From contig CALVAG010000001.1 of assembly GCA_944325445.1 (NCBI GenBank), positions 228,926 through 292,925 of the forward strand: a DNA stretch of 64,000 nucleotides, read 5' to 3'. Position 1 is the stretch's first letter. Every line of letters begins with the position of its first letter. Shown one piece after another: positions 54,397-64,000 of the stretch. The DNA is from an uncultured Bacteroidales bacterium (lineage in GTDB: Bacteria; Bacteroidota; Bacteroidia; Bacteroidales; UBA932). The position numbers and the translations under genes were made by a program. The notes beneath the pieces are model-generated. The model was given only the letters and a program-made list of their open reading frames with translations. It did not search any database and was not told the DNA's origin.

Positions 54397-57123
54397 ATGT
54401 CAGAAATTAAAAGAGTTTATCGCTTTGGCGGCAGAGATGCGGAAGGCGATGGTTCGATGAGAAACCTATTGGGCGGCAAGGGTGCCAATCTTGCTGAAAT
54501 GTGTAAATTGGGAATTCCCGTTCCTGCCGGTTTTACCATCACTACAGAATGTTGTACTGAATATTACAAATTGGGTACGCAGTATCCGAAAGAGTTGAAG
54601 GCGGAAGTGGATGCGGCGTTGGCTGCAACCGAGGCCATAATGGGGAAAAAATTCGGAGATCCTAATGATCCTCTCCTGGTATCTTGCCGTTCCGGTGCAA
54701 GAAGTTCCATGCCGGGCATGATGGAGACCGTACTTAATATCGGTCTTTGCTCCGCAACTATTCCGGGGCTGATAGCAAAGACCCAAAACCCCCGTTTCGT
54801 GTATGACGCTTACCGTCGTCTTATAATGATGTATTCGGATGTGGTAATGGAGAAGGCCGAAGGCATAGAGCCGGAGGATGGAAACGGAATAAGGGTGCAG
54901 TTGGACAGAATGCTTGCCAAGGTAAAAAGCGAAAAAGGTTATGAATCTGATACCGATTTGACTGTAGAAGATCTGAAACAACTCTGCGAGGATTTCAAAA
55001 TCCGCGTAAGGCAGGAGTTGGGCAGACCTTTCCCGGATGATGCCCAGGAGCAGTTGTGGGGCGGTATAGGCGCCGTATTCAAATCTTGGAACGGTAAAAG
55101 GGCCATCGCATATCGCAAGATAGAGGGTATTCCGGATGATTGGGGTACGGCCGTGAATGTACAGTCCATGGTATTCGGAAATATGGGCGACAATTCCGCT
55201 ACCGGTGTGGCATTTTCGCGTAATCCGGCTACCGGAGAGAATAAATTTTATGGAGAATGGCTCATAAATGCCCAGGGCGAGGATGTAGTTGCAGGTATAA
55301 GGACTCCGAACCCTCTCAATGAGGCTACGAAAAATGACCACAACCGCCATCTCAAGTCACTGGAGGTGGCAATGCCGGATGTTTACAAAGAACTGTACGA
55401 TATACAGCACAATCTGGAGCAGCATTTCCATGATATGCAGGATATAGAGTTTACTATCCAGGACGGAAAACTGTGGATGTTGCAATGCCGTGTGGGCAAG
55501 AGAACAGGTCTTGCCGCTCTCAATATGGCTATGGATATGTTGCAGGAGGGGCTTATAGATGAAAAGACCGCTGTTTTAAGAGTGGCTCCTTCTCAGCTGG
55601 ACGAGCTTTTGCATCCTATTCTCGATGCGAATGCCGAGAAAAAGGCGACTGTAATCGCAAGAGGATTGCCTGCCGGCCCGGGAGGTTCGGTAGGAAGAAT
55701 CGTCTTTACCGCAGAAGATGCAGTCGAGGCTGCAAAAAGGCATGAAAAGGTCATATTGGTAAGGGAGGAGACAAATCCCGAAGATGTCGAGGGTATGCGT
55801 GCAGCCGACGGACTCCTTACAGCTCGCGGAGGTATGACTTCGCATGCGGCGCTGGTTGCCCGCGGATGGGGCAAATGCTGTATAGTCGGTTGCGATGCAC
55901 TCCATATAAACATGAATACAAGAACCATTACAATCGGGGACAAGCTTTACAATGAGGGCGATGTATTCAGCCTTAACGGAAGCAAGGGACTTGTATACGG
56001 TGAGGCCATAGAGACCGTGAATGCTTCCGAGAATCCTCGTTTTATAGGATACATGAATATCGTAGACAAATATCGCGTGCTCGGAGTGAGGACAAATGCC
56101 GATACTCCCGCCGATGCGCAGGCAGCTCTCGATTTCGGTGCGGAAGGTATAGGTCTTTTCCGTATAGAGCATATGTTCTATGGCAAAAATTCAGAGGCTC
56201 CTCTTTCAAAATTGAGGAAGATGATTCTTGCAAGTACGACCGTGGAGCGCGAATATGCCCTGAAAGAGCTTGAACCGTACGTAAAGGAGGCTGTAAAGGC
56301 CACTATGGAGGTTATGGACGGCCGGCCCGTGACATTCCGTCTGCTGGATCCTCCATTGCATGAGTTCGTTCCGCAGACAAAGGAGAAACAGGAAGAGCTG
56401 GCGGAAAGCCTCGGCGTTACGACAGAAGATATCATGAAACGCGGCGAACTGCTGCATGAGGTCAATCCTATGATGGGTCACCGCGGAGTTCGTCTCGGAG
56501 TAACATATCCTGAAGTATCACGCATGCAGTTCAGAGCTATCTTCACAGCTACTGCAGAGTTGTTGAAGGAGGGCAAGAAACCTCAGCCTGAAATCATGAT
56601 TCCTGTTACGGTATCCGTAAAAGAGCTGGATTTCCAAAAAGCGATATGCGACGAGGTTCACAGCGCTATCGAGAAGGAGACGGGAGTTACAATCAACTAT
56701 CTGTACGGTACAATGATAGAGATTCCACGTGCAGCTATCATGGCCGATGAAATGGCCAAGACCGCACAATTCTTCTCATTCGGTACCAATGACCTTACAC
56801 AGATGACATTCGGCTTCTCCCGCGACGATATCGGAACATTCATGAACGATTACATGAACAAGAAGATTCTTACAGCCGATCCGTTCCAGACTCTGGACCA
56901 GGATTCAGTAGGAAAACTCATAGAGATAGGTATCAAGGGCGGACGTACCACGAATCCTAACCTGAAGGTAGGTATCTGCGGTGAGCATGGCGGTGATCCT
57001 GATTCCGTAGAGTTCTGCCACAAGATAGGAATGAACTATGTTTCATGCTCGCCATTCCGTGTTCCTATTGCAAGACTTGCTGCGGCGCAGGCTGCAATTC
57101 GTTCATACGAGAAGAAACAGTAA
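54397..57123 (+). CDS. ppdK: Pyruvate, phosphate dikinase
   Basis: 908 residues, full length. The N-terminal ATP-grasp domain includes GGKGANLAEM, SCRSGARSSMPGMMETVLN and NPATGENKFYGEW. The phospho-His domain has GGMTSHAALVARGWGKCC; the PEP-binding barrel has MIEIPRAAI, FSFGTNDLTQMT and CGEHGGDPDS with the catalytic Cys. It interconverts pyruvate, ATP and phosphate with PEP, AMP and PPi, a common arrangement in anaerobic glycolysis. A terminator follows. Confidence 0.97.
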   Translation: MSEIKRVYRFGGRDAEGDGSMRNLLGGKGANLAEMCKLGIPVPAGFTITTECCTEYYKLGTQYPKELKAEVDAALAATEAIMGKKFGDPNDPLLVSCRSGARSSMPGMMETVLNIGLCSATIPGLIAKTQNPRFVYDAYRRLIMMYSDVVMEKAEGIEPEDGNGIRVQLDRMLAKVKSEKGYESDTDLTVEDLKQLCEDFKIRVRQELGRPFPDDAQEQLWGGIGAVFKSWNGKRAIAYRKIEGIPDDWGTAVNVQSMVFGNMGDNSATGVAFSRNPATGENKFYGEWLINAQGEDVVAGIRTPNPLNEATKNDHNRHLKSLEVAMPDVYKELYDIQHNLEQHFHDMQDIEFTIQDGKLWMLQCRVGKRTGLAALNMAMDMLQEGLIDEKTAVLRVAPSQLDELLHPILDANAEKKATVIARGLPAGPGGSVGRIVFTAEDAVEAAKRHEKVILVREETNPEDVEGMRAADGLLTARGGMTSHAALVARGWGKCCIVGCDALHINMNTRTITIGDKLYNEGDVFSLNGSKGLVYGEAIETVNASENPRFIGYMNIVDKYRVLGVRTNADTPADAQAALDFGAEGIGLFRIEHMFYGKNSEAPLSKLRKMILASTTVEREYALKELEPYVKEAVKATMEVMDGRPVTFRLLDPPLHEFVPQTKEKQEELAESLGVTTEDIMKRGELLHEVNPMMGHRGVRLGVTYPEVSRMQFRAIFTATAELLKEGKKPQPEIMIPVTVSVKELDFQKAICDEVHSAIEKETGVTINYLYGTMIEIPRAAIMADEMAKTAQFFSFGTNDLTQMTFGFSRDDIGTFMNDYMNKKILTADPFQTLDQDSVGKLIEIGIKGGRTTNPNLKVGICGEHGGDPDSVEFCHKIGMNYVSCSPFRVPIARLAAAQAAIRSYEKKQ

Positions 57124-57149
57124 AGACAAACGACAAAAAACAACAACCA

Positions 57150-57182
57150 AAATGGGGTTCGCTTTCGCAACGAACCCCATTT
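57150..57182 (+). terminator. Terminator between ppdK and phoH
   Basis: A 12-bp stem (aaatggggttcg at 57150-57161 with its complement at 57171-57182) is flanked by A and T tracts and can serve both the ppdK and the phoH transcripts. Confidence 0.8.
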
Positions 57183-57206
57183 ATTTTATACATCCGGCAG
57201 GGTGGC

Positions 57207-58568
57207 CTACAATTTTTTTCCGGCCAGTTCCGACAGTTCAGAGCGTTCTCCCTTTACAAGGTTTACAAGTTCGAAAAGTTCCTCTCCGTACAACTTTTCG
57301 GAAAGATGCGTAAGACCGTTCGACCATCTGTCCAGATATGGCTGGTCTATTTGCTGAATATCGCCGGTAAATACCATCTTGGTCCCCTCTCCGGCTCTTG
57401 TGATTATGGTTTTTACCTCGTGGGGGGTAAGGTTCTGTGCCTCGTCTATGATGAAAAAGACATTGGAAAGGCTTCTGCCCCTTATATATGCCAGCGGAGA
57501 AATGATCAGTTTGTCATTTCTTAGCATATCCTCTATTTTTATGTTCTCCTTGCTGTTGTCTTTGAAATTTTTCTTGATTACCGAAAGATTGTCATACAGG
57601 GGAAGCATATATGGACCTATCTTCTCTTTGGCGTCTCCCGGTAGAAACCCTATTTCCTGGTTCTGCAACGGAATGACAGGCCTTGCAAGCAGAATCTGGT
57701 CATATAAATCGGTCTGTGCAAGTGCACCGGCCAAAGCCAACAGGGTTTTGCCGGTTCCCGCCGTTCCTGTGAGGCTTATAAGCTTTACGTTTGGATTGGT
57801 AATGGCGTCTATGGCAAAGGCCTGTTCATCGTTTCTGGGGGATATCCCATATACGGTTTTGAATTTTACAGGCACTATTTTCTTCTCCTGCCTGTCATAT
57901 CTGGCAAGTACATCTGGCTGTTTGTTCCCGTTTGTTTTGTAGCGCAGCTTGTAGAGCTGGTTCGCCGCCGGTTCGCGTCTGTATCCTGCCTCATTTAATG
58001 ATATGCCGCCTTCGGCGATTCTGTCTATCGTTTCGTTGCTGAATTTCCGTTCCAGAATGACGCGTGCTTCATTATGGGCGACACGTTCCTCCTGGATATG
58101 GTCTGTCAGGTAATCCTGGGCCAGAAGGTGGAGCGCCTTGGCCTTCATTCTGAGATTTACGTCCTTGGTGACAAGGCCTACAATTCTGTCCGGGTATTTG
58201 TTTTTAATCCAAATAGTTGTGGATAAGATTCTATGGTCTTGAATATCATCCATGAAACAATCCTGGAGTTCCGGCGGAAAAGGATGGTTTATCTCAATGG
58301 ATAGCTTCCCCCTTCCTTTTCCGAGAGGGTATCCGCTTCCGCTGTTAAACAGGCGGGGATCCGAGATTCTGTCTATGTGCCTTACGAATTCCCTGGCATT
58401 GTAGTTTATGGTGTCGTTGCCTTTTTTGAATTTGTCCAACTCTTCCAATACGGCAATCGGAATAACAAGGTCATTCTCCTGAAAATTATAAATCGAATTA
58501 TAATCGTGGAGGATGACATTGGTGTCCAATACGAATATTTTCGGCGGTTTGGTTGCCTTTTGAAGCAT
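57207..58568 (-). CDS. PhoH-like ATPase with N-terminal PIN domain
   Basis: 453 residues from the ATG at 58568, two bases after the purL stop. ATGs at 58601 and 58631 would overlap purL. The PIN domain begins IFVLDTNVILHD with acidic residues of a nuclease site; VTKDVNLRMKA is its distal part. The PhoH ATPase has Walker A TGTAGTGKT and Walker B FFIIDEAQNLTPHE. Such PIN-PhoH proteins act on RNA as unwinding nucleases. It is co-transcribed with purL. Confidence 0.9.
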   Translation of the reverse strand: MLQKATKPPKIFVLDTNVILHDYNSIYNFQENDLVIPIAVLEELDKFKKGNDTINYNAREFVRHIDRISDPRLFNSGSGYPLGKGRGKLSIEINHPFPPELQDCFMDDIQDHRILSTTIWIKNKYPDRIVGLVTKDVNLRMKAKALHLLAQDYLTDHIQEERVAHNEARVILERKFSNETIDRIAEGGISLNEAGYRREPAANQLYKLRYKTNGNKQPDVLARYDRQEKKIVPVKFKTVYGISPRNDEQAFAIDAITNPNVKLISLTGTAGTGKTLLALAGALAQTDLYDQILLARPVIPLQNQEIGFLPGDAKEKIGPYMLPLYDNLSVIKKNFKDNSKENIKIEDMLRNDKLIISPLAYIRGRSLSNVFFIIDEAQNLTPHEVKTIITRAGEGTKMVFTGDIQQIDQPYLDRWSNGLTHLSEKLYGEELFELVNLVKGERSELSELAGKKL

Positions 58569-58570
58569 CT

Positions 58571-61500
58571 CTACTTTTGTATTCTGTTCTTTTGGCACCA
58601 TTTTCTTCCATTTATAAAGAGCTCTGTCCATGGCGTTACTTTATGATTTTCTTCTGTATAATAGGCCCAGTTCCAACTTCTCAGGCAGCGTTCCGGGTGA
58701 GGCATCATTGCAAGGTGTCTTCCGTCATTGCTGCAAATTCCGGCGATCCCCTCAGGGGAGCCGTTAGGATTGGCGGGATAACTGTCGTAATTGTATCTCA
58801 ATGCTATGTTGAACTCTCCGTCGCCTTTCGGAAACTCGAATCTTCCCTCTCCGTGAGCAACCCAGATTCCCAATTTGCAACCTTCCAGGCTCTTCAATAA
58901 AACGGACGGCGATTTTTCTATGGTTACTCCGACAAATGCACTTTCGTATTTGTGAGATATGTTATGTCTCATCTTGTAGCAGGATTCGTTACCGGTGTGG
59001 TTTATGAGCCCCAGTTCCGCCATAAGCTGGCAGCCGTTGCAGACTCCAAGGCTTAAAGTATCTTTTCTGGCATAGAATTCTTCCAGACTCTTTTTCGCGC
59101 GGCTGTTGTGCAGGAAGGCTCCTGCCCAGCCTTTTGCAGAACCCAATGTGTCTGCATTGGAAAAACCTCCTACAAAAACTATCATCTGTACCTCCTTCAA
59201 ATCCTCCCTTCCGCTTATAAGGTCGGTCATGTGCACGTCTTTTACCTGAAAGCCTGCCATATAGAGAGCCCACGCCATTTCCCTGTCTCCGTTGGAACCC
59301 TGCTCCCTGATAATCGCTGCAACGGGAGCATCTTTATCGGGCGCTGTTCCGAGCCCCTTGTCCTCACCTGTGAACCCTTCGGGAAATTTATAGGTCAATG
59401 GCTGATTTTTATAGTTCTGGAAGCGCTCTTTTGCACACTCGCTGCCTACCTGGCGTATATCGAAAAGATATGATGTCTTATACCATATATCTCTAAGCGC
59501 ATCTATATTCAGGCGGACCGGCGTATTGTCGGACAGTTCTATAATAATCTCCCTTTCTTCGACATAATTTCCTATCTCGACAGCTTTCCCCTTCATTATC
59601 TTCAATGCCATGTCTATATTCTCTTTTGCAATCTGTACTACTACACCAGGATTTTCGGCGAACATGATTCTCTCTAAATCTGCACTCTCCAACTTTGACC
59701 CTGTCGCTGCGGAGGAGGTGATTCTCATTCCTCCCTTTACATTTGCAAAACACATTTCGAGCAGCGTTGTAATCAATCCTCCGGATGAAACATCATGGCC
59801 GGCGAGTATCAGCTTATCGGAAACAAGCTGCTGTACCATGCCGAATGTCTCTGCAAAGTAGAGCGGGTCCGTTATATCCGGGACATCGCTTCCTACCTGA
59901 TTGAGGATTTGTGCAAATGCGGAGCCGCCGAGACAGAACGGGAATCCGCCGTTTCCCTTTGTAAACGGAATGTAGAAAATTTTGCTTCCGGCACTTCTCT
60001 TCAGATATGGCCTTACGATATTGTTTACATCCTTTACCGGTGCGACAGTGGATATTATAAGTGTTCCGGGAGATAGAACCTTACTGCCGTCCGGGTAAGC
60101 CTGGGTCATGCTCATGGAATCTTTCCCGGTTGGAATATTTATCCCGAGCGCTATTGCAAAATCCGATGCACTTTTAACGGCCCTGTAGAGACGTGAGTCT
60201 TCACCTTTGTTACGGCATGGCCACATCCAGTTGGCGCTTAATGATATGCCTTTCAACCCTCCCTCTATGGGAGTCCATACGACATTCGTGAGAGCCTCTG
60301 CGATGGCCATCCTCGAGCCGGCAGCAGCATCTGCAAGGGCTATGAGCGGGGCGTGTCCCAATGATGTCGCTATACCTTCCCTGTTATTGTAACCTATTGC
60401 AGTAACTCCCAAATCGTTTAATGGCAGCTGCAACTCTCCTGTGCATTGCTGGCCTGCAATAAGCCCTGTTACCGAGCGGTCTACCTTGTTCGTGAGCCAA
60501 TCTTTGCAAGCTACGCCTTCCAATTGCAGAATCTGAGACAGATACTCTTCGAATCTTCCGCTTTCGTATTTTACCTTTTCGAAGTTGTAGTCGCAGGTCT
60601 GGTCATGCATATATGTTTTGGGAGTAGAGCCGAACATATCCTTAAGTTGCAGATCTATGGCGCTTTCACCTGTTTCATGGTTTTTCAGGGTAAAATTGTG
60701 CTCACCTGTCGTCTCGCCTATCACATACATAGGAGCACGTTCTCTCTCCGCTATGGCCTTGAGCTTCGCAACATCCTTTTCATGCATTACGAGCCCCATC
60801 CTCTCCTGACTCTCATTGCCTATAATCTCTTTCAGGCTTAAAGTCGGGTCGCCTATAGGCAGTTTGCTGATATCTATATCTCCGCCTGTCTGTTCTACAA
60901 GTTCCGAGAGACAGTTCAAATGGCCTCCGGCACCGTGGTCGTGTACGCTGATGATAGTATTTTCATCCCCTTCGGCAATACTTCTGATTGCATTGTAAAC
61001 TCTCTTTTGCATTTCAGGATTGGAGCGCTGGATGGCGTTAAGCTCGATCGAGTTTGCATAACGGCCGGTATCTACGGAGCTTACCGCACCGCCTCCCATT
61101 CCTATTCTATAGTTATCTCCGCCCAGCAATATGACCTTGTCTCCGACCCCCGGTTCATCTTTTAATGCATCCCTTTTTCTGGCGTATCCCACGCCTCCTG
61201 CAAGCATGATGACCTTATCATATCCGAATTTCGGAGTCTTGTACGCCTTGCAGCCGTAATTATGATTCTCTTCTCCGTTATATTCCAGAGTAAGCAGACT
61301 TCCGCATATTATCGATTGTCCGAATTTGTTCCCGAAATCACTTGCGCCGTTGCTGGCTTTAGTGAGTATTTCCTGCGGGCTTTGGTAGAGCCATTTCCTT
61401 GGTTCGCTCTCTTCCCATTTCCTTTCAACCTCCATGGCTGCGATGCAGGATTTGTCTGTCATCTTGTTTTCTACATCCCTGCAGGTCGTCTCTTCGTTTA

Positions 61501-62428
61501 TTCCCGGAGTCTCTTCGATTTTTTTCTGAAATCTCGGATATGAAGTCATATATATGGCGGTTCCGGCAATCGGGAAGCTCCCCTTTCCTCCTGCAATTCT
61601 GTCCCTTATCTCTCCGCCGCTTCCTGTCGCGGCTCCGTTGAAGGGCTCCACCGTAGTCGGGAAGTTGTGGGTTTCAGCCTTGAGGCTTATGACACTTTTT
61701 TCGTGTGTCATGGTAAAGAGGTCCGGTTTGTCTGCCGTGCGCGGGTGGAACATCTCTATTTCCGGCCCCTCTATAAATGCACAATTGTCTTTGTAGGCAC
61801 TTACGATTATGTTAGGATTGGTCTGGCTTGTCTTTTTTATCATTTTGAAGAGCGAACTCTCCATCTCCTTGCCGTCTATTACGAATACCCCGTTGAATAT
61901 CTTATGGCGGCAGTGTTCGCTGTTTACCTGGGAAAATCCGAATACTTCGCTGTCTGTCAGGCCTCTACCCAATTTGGCGCTTAATTTTTTAAGATACTCT
62001 ATCTCATCGCTGTTAAGCGCCAGCCCTTCCGTTTTATTATACTCTTCCAAATCTGTTATATAAATTACAGGGTCGGGCTTTTTATCTATTTTGAAAATAT
62101 TCTGGTCGAGATTTTCATATATTCTCTGCAGCATCTTGTCGTAGCCGGCTTCTTTGGACTTTACAGGGAAGAACTCTTCTATCCTTTTGATTCCCCTTAT
62201 ATTCATATTTTGCGTTATCTCGACGGCATTAGTGCTCCAAGGCGTAATCATTTCGCGTCTCGGACCAACAAATATGCCTTTTATCGTTTGTACGGCATCG
62301 CCATTTTCTGCAAGATGTTTTCCATCGGAAAAGAGCCATTCGAGTGTTTTTATCTCATCGGATGAGAGCTGTCCGGCACTTTCTACGGCAACTATCGTTT
62401 TTCCGGGCGCTTTAAAGAAATGAATCAT
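58571..62428 (-). CDS. purL: Phosphoribosylformylglycinamidine synthase (single-chain PurL)
   Basis: 1285 residues, the long single-chain form. The N-terminal domain and two AIRS-type halves are followed by a C-terminal glutaminase with the nucleophile in LGVCNGCQLMAEL and the pair in AHGEGRFE and MMPHPERCLR. FSQVNSEHCRHKIFNG and GPEIEMFHPRTADKPDLF are core PurL motifs. It converts FGAR and glutamine to FGAM in purine synthesis. An orphan AIRS-C domain protein elsewhere in the window resembles part of it. Confidence 0.97.
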   Translation of the reverse strand: MIHFFKAPGKTIVAVESAGQLSSDEIKTLEWLFSDGKHLAENGDAVQTIKGIFVGPRREMITPWSTNAVEITQNMNIRGIKRIEEFFPVKSKEAGYDKMLQRIYENLDQNIFKIDKKPDPVIYITDLEEYNKTEGLALNSDEIEYLKKLSAKLGRGLTDSEVFGFSQVNSEHCRHKIFNGVFVIDGKEMESSLFKMIKKTSQTNPNIIVSAYKDNCAFIEGPEIEMFHPRTADKPDLFTMTHEKSVISLKAETHNFPTTVEPFNGAATGSGGEIRDRIAGGKGSFPIAGTAIYMTSYPRFQKKIEETPGINEETTCRDVENKMTDKSCIAAMEVERKWEESEPRKWLYQSPQEILTKASNGASDFGNKFGQSIICGSLLTLEYNGEENHNYGCKAYKTPKFGYDKVIMLAGGVGYARKRDALKDEPGVGDKVILLGGDNYRIGMGGGAVSSVDTGRYANSIELNAIQRSNPEMQKRVYNAIRSIAEGDENTIISVHDHGAGGHLNCLSELVEQTGGDIDISKLPIGDPTLSLKEIIGNESQERMGLVMHEKDVAKLKAIAERERAPMYVIGETTGEHNFTLKNHETGESAIDLQLKDMFGSTPKTYMHDQTCDYNFEKVKYESGRFEEYLSQILQLEGVACKDWLTNKVDRSVTGLIAGQQCTGELQLPLNDLGVTAIGYNNREGIATSLGHAPLIALADAAAGSRMAIAEALTNVVWTPIEGGLKGISLSANWMWPCRNKGEDSRLYRAVKSASDFAIALGINIPTGKDSMSMTQAYPDGSKVLSPGTLIISTVAPVKDVNNIVRPYLKRSAGSKIFYIPFTKGNGGFPFCLGGSAFAQILNQVGSDVPDITDPLYFAETFGMVQQLVSDKLILAGHDVSSGGLITTLLEMCFANVKGGMRITSSAATGSKLESADLERIMFAENPGVVVQIAKENIDMALKIMKGKAVEIGNYVEEREIIIELSDNTPVRLNIDALRDIWYKTSYLFDIRQVGSECAKERFQNYKNQPLTYKFPEGFTGEDKGLGTAPDKDAPVAAIIREQGSNGDREMAWALYMAGFQVKDVHMTDLISGREDLKEVQMIVFVGGFSNADTLGSAKGWAGAFLHNSRAKKSLEEFYARKDTLSLGVCNGCQLMAELGLINHTGNESCYKMRHNISHKYESAFVGVTIEKSPSVLLKSLEGCKLGIWVAHGEGRFEFPKGDGEFNIALRYNYDSYPANPNGSPEGIAGICSNDGRHLAMMPHPERCLRSWNWAYYTEENHKVTPWTELFINGRKWCQKNRIQK

Positions 62429-62525
62429 ATGAAAACTCTGTTTTTAGTATAGAAAAAGTGTTTATTTAATCTGTAAAAGTAGCAAAACTTTTTGAAATAA
62501 TGGGTACGATTACGGTATAACGGAG

Positions 62526-62535
62526 TATATTTGCA
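62526..62535 (+). promoter_or_regulatory. -7 promoter core for folC
   Basis: TATATTTGCA matches the core plus CA, 23 bases before the ATG at 62559. The nearest TTG is too far upstream for a -33. Confidence 0.5.
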
Positions 62536-62558
62536 CACCTGTTCAAGAATTGCCGGAG

Positions 62559-63908
62559 ATGGAAAAGAGACTGTACGACCAGGAAATCGAGTTTATTTTC
62601 AACAGGTTTCCTTCATTTCAGAGAAACGGAGCTTCTGCCTACAAACCAGGACTGGACAATATGCGCAAAATAGTTGCGCATCTGGGCGATCCCCAGGAGA
62701 GTTTCAAATCTGTACACATAGCCGGTACCAACGGCAAAGGCTCTACAAGCCATATGATAGCAGCCGCACTTTCCGCATTGCCTAAAGAGGGTTCTTCTGT
62801 GGAGAGGTTGAAAGTGGGGCTTTATACTTCGCCGCATCTTGCGGATTTCAGGGAAAGGATGAAAATCTCATCTGGAAACGGAACCTTTCAGATGCCCCCG
62901 CAAGAGTTCGTCTATTCGTTCCTGACTGAAAACAAAGGGCTTTTCATAGAGTTGGACGCTTCATTTTTTGAAATTACGACAGCAATGGCCTTTTATTGGT
63001 TTGCAGCCGAAAAGGTGGATATCGCAGTCGTGGAATGCGGATTGGGCGGAAGGCTTGACGCTACCAATATTTTGACTCCCGTTTTGAGCATTATTACCAA
63101 TATAGGATTGGACCATTGTGAATATTTGGGAAATACATTGGAAGAGATAGCGGGGGAAAAGTGCGGCATCATAAAGAGAGCTGTTCCCGTAGTGGTTGGA
63201 GAGAAATCTACGGTAGAGGCCGTATTCAGGAGAAGGGCGTTACAGATGCATGCTCCCCTTGTTTTTGCGGAGGAGGCTGGCGATCTCCTTAATATGGATA
63301 TGGAAAAGATGGATTTGAAAGGCGAGTACCAGCGGAAAAACATAATGTGTGCAGGTGCGGCGCTCTCCCTCTTGCTGGAGAATATCGCCGTACCGCCCGG
63401 GGCGGTGGAGAAGATGTATGAAAATATTTATAATACTGCATCAATAACATCTTTGCAGGGCAGATGGATGATGCTTTGTAAGGTACCTCATGTGATTTGC
63501 GACACAGGACATAATGCGCATGCCTTTAAAATTCTCGGCGGGGAGCTGCATAAATCCCTTTTGAAGAATTCGCCCTATACAGACAGGCCGTACGGAAGAG
63601 GGGTGGCGTTTTTCGGTGTGGTGGCAGACAAGGATCTGGATGCGATCATGCATCTGCTCCCGAGGGAGTTTTTCTACTTTTTTGTAAATGCAAAGGGAAA
63701 ACGGGCTCTGGCCGTCAAGGAGTTGAAAAACAGAATGGATGTCTCTGGAATAGAGGGGACGATACTGGGCGGTGGCGGCGTGGAGGAGAGTTTGAAGCTC
63801 TTTTTCGATGGAAAGATGTACAAACCGGATGATTTCATATTCATAGGCGGAAGTTCTTATGTAGTGGCCGAAGCGCTGCCGTTTTTCCAAAATTTTAAGA
63901 CAGAATAA
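62559..63908 (+). CDS. folC: Folylpolyglutamate synthase/dihydrofolate synthase
   Basis: 449 residues from the ATG at 62559; a TTG three codons upstream is open but less likely. ATP-binding loop AGTNGKGSTSHM lies near 58-69. GLYTSPHLADFRERM and VECGLGGRLDATN near 155 are Mur-ligase-type FolC blocks. ITNIGLDHCEYLGNTLEEIAGEKCGI completes the family. It adds glutamate to folates and may also make dihydrofolate. Confidence 0.95.
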   Translation: MEKRLYDQEIEFIFNRFPSFQRNGASAYKPGLDNMRKIVAHLGDPQESFKSVHIAGTNGKGSTSHMIAAALSALPKEGSSVERLKVGLYTSPHLADFRERMKISSGNGTFQMPPQEFVYSFLTENKGLFIELDASFFEITTAMAFYWFAAEKVDIAVVECGLGGRLDATNILTPVLSIITNIGLDHCEYLGNTLEEIAGEKCGIIKRAVPVVVGEKSTVEAVFRRRALQMHAPLVFAEEAGDLLNMDMEKMDLKGEYQRKNIMCAGAALSLLLENIAVPPGAVEKMYENIYNTASITSLQGRWMMLCKVPHVICDTGHNAHAFKILGGELHKSLLKNSPYTDRPYGRGVAFFGVVADKDLDAIMHLLPREFFYFFVNAKGKRALAVKELKNRMDVSGIEGTILGGGGVEESLKLFFDGKMYKPDDFIFIGGSSYVVAEALPFFQNFKTE

Positions 63909-63924
63909 GGCCGGTCTGATTTAT

Positions 63925-63957
63925 TTTGCAGAATTGAAAATATTGCATACATTTGCA
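63925..63957 (+). promoter_or_regulatory. Promoter of the gene beyond the window
   Basis: TTTG (63925-63928), a 19-base spacer and TACATTTG (63948-63955) plus CA form a full match. The short leader that follows can fold cgaaagg (63962-63968) with cctttcg (63992-63998). The gene itself starts beyond the window edge. Confidence 0.6.
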
Positions 63958-64000
63958 GTCCCGAAAGGGGAAGTTATTTTAAGAAGATAAACCTTTCGAA

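Overview
The window is a stretch of chromosome from a member of the Bacteroidota, most likely Bacteroidales. Supporting signs are a Porin_10-type putative porin, a DUF4369-like/thioredoxin lipoprotein, a large TPR protein paired with a barrel protein, a YceD-rpmF-plsX-fabH block, an AOS-family synthase paired with a reductase of the kind used for sphingolipids or sulfonolipids, and repeated promoter cores of the Bacteroidota form TAnnTTTG. hydF-hydE and a pyruvate phosphate dikinase suggest an anaerobe. I cannot name the family or genus. No insertion sequence, prophage, integron or CRISPR array was seen. Coding density is high, and no gap longer than about 265 bases lacks a protein gene; the two largest gaps hold tRNA genes.

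Layout. 0-3.7 kb: end of an FtsX-like permease, then an MltF-like transglycosylase and a porin. 3.8-8.3 kb: pncB, a ROK kinase, an MFS transporter and a SIS isomerase, probably one transcript. 8.4-11.7 kb: a kinase fused to a RapZ C-terminal domain, a MurU-like nucleotidyltransferase and an ATP-grasp protein. 11.7-15.9 kb: BASS transporter, thioredoxin-like lipoprotein, dnaK. 16-20.6 kb: panB, a pseudouridine synthase, nadD, gmk, a creatininase-family gene, fba. 20.7-26.1 kb: grpE, dnaJ, M23 peptidase, anmK, rplS and tRNA-Arg(ACG). 26.2-31.4 kb: glucokinase and sugar permease, then cardiolipin synthase, menaquinone methyltransferase and an orphan AIRS-C protein. 31.4-37.5 kb: tRNA-Leu, 2-hydroxyacid dehydrogenase, SDR, AOS-family synthase, M23-LysM peptidase, gyrB. 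37.6-44.7 kb: barrel protein and TPR protein, then ftsE, nth and a xer recombinase. 44.7-51.2 kb: guaA, typA, yceD-rpmF-plsX-fabH, tRNA-Arg(CCT). 51.2-57.1 kb: GNAT, a 56-residue membrane protein, hydF-hydE, ppdK. 57.2-64 kb: phoH, purL, folC and a final promoter.

Themes. Cell-wall turnover and recycling recurs: MltF-like enzyme, two M23 peptidases, AnmK, and the kinase-RapZ/MurU pair that could return MurNAc (or GlcNAc) to the UDP-sugar pool. NAD synthesis (pncB, nadD), purines (purL, guaA, gmk), folate (folC), pantothenate (panB) and lipids (plsX, fabH, cls, AOS/SDR) are also represented. The most interesting locus is 8.4-11.7 kb: a sugar-kinase domain carries the domain that in E. coli RapZ senses glucosamine-6-phosphate and binds small RNAs, in a tightly overlapping operon with a sugar-1-phosphate nucleotidyltransferase and an uncharacterised ATP-grasp protein.
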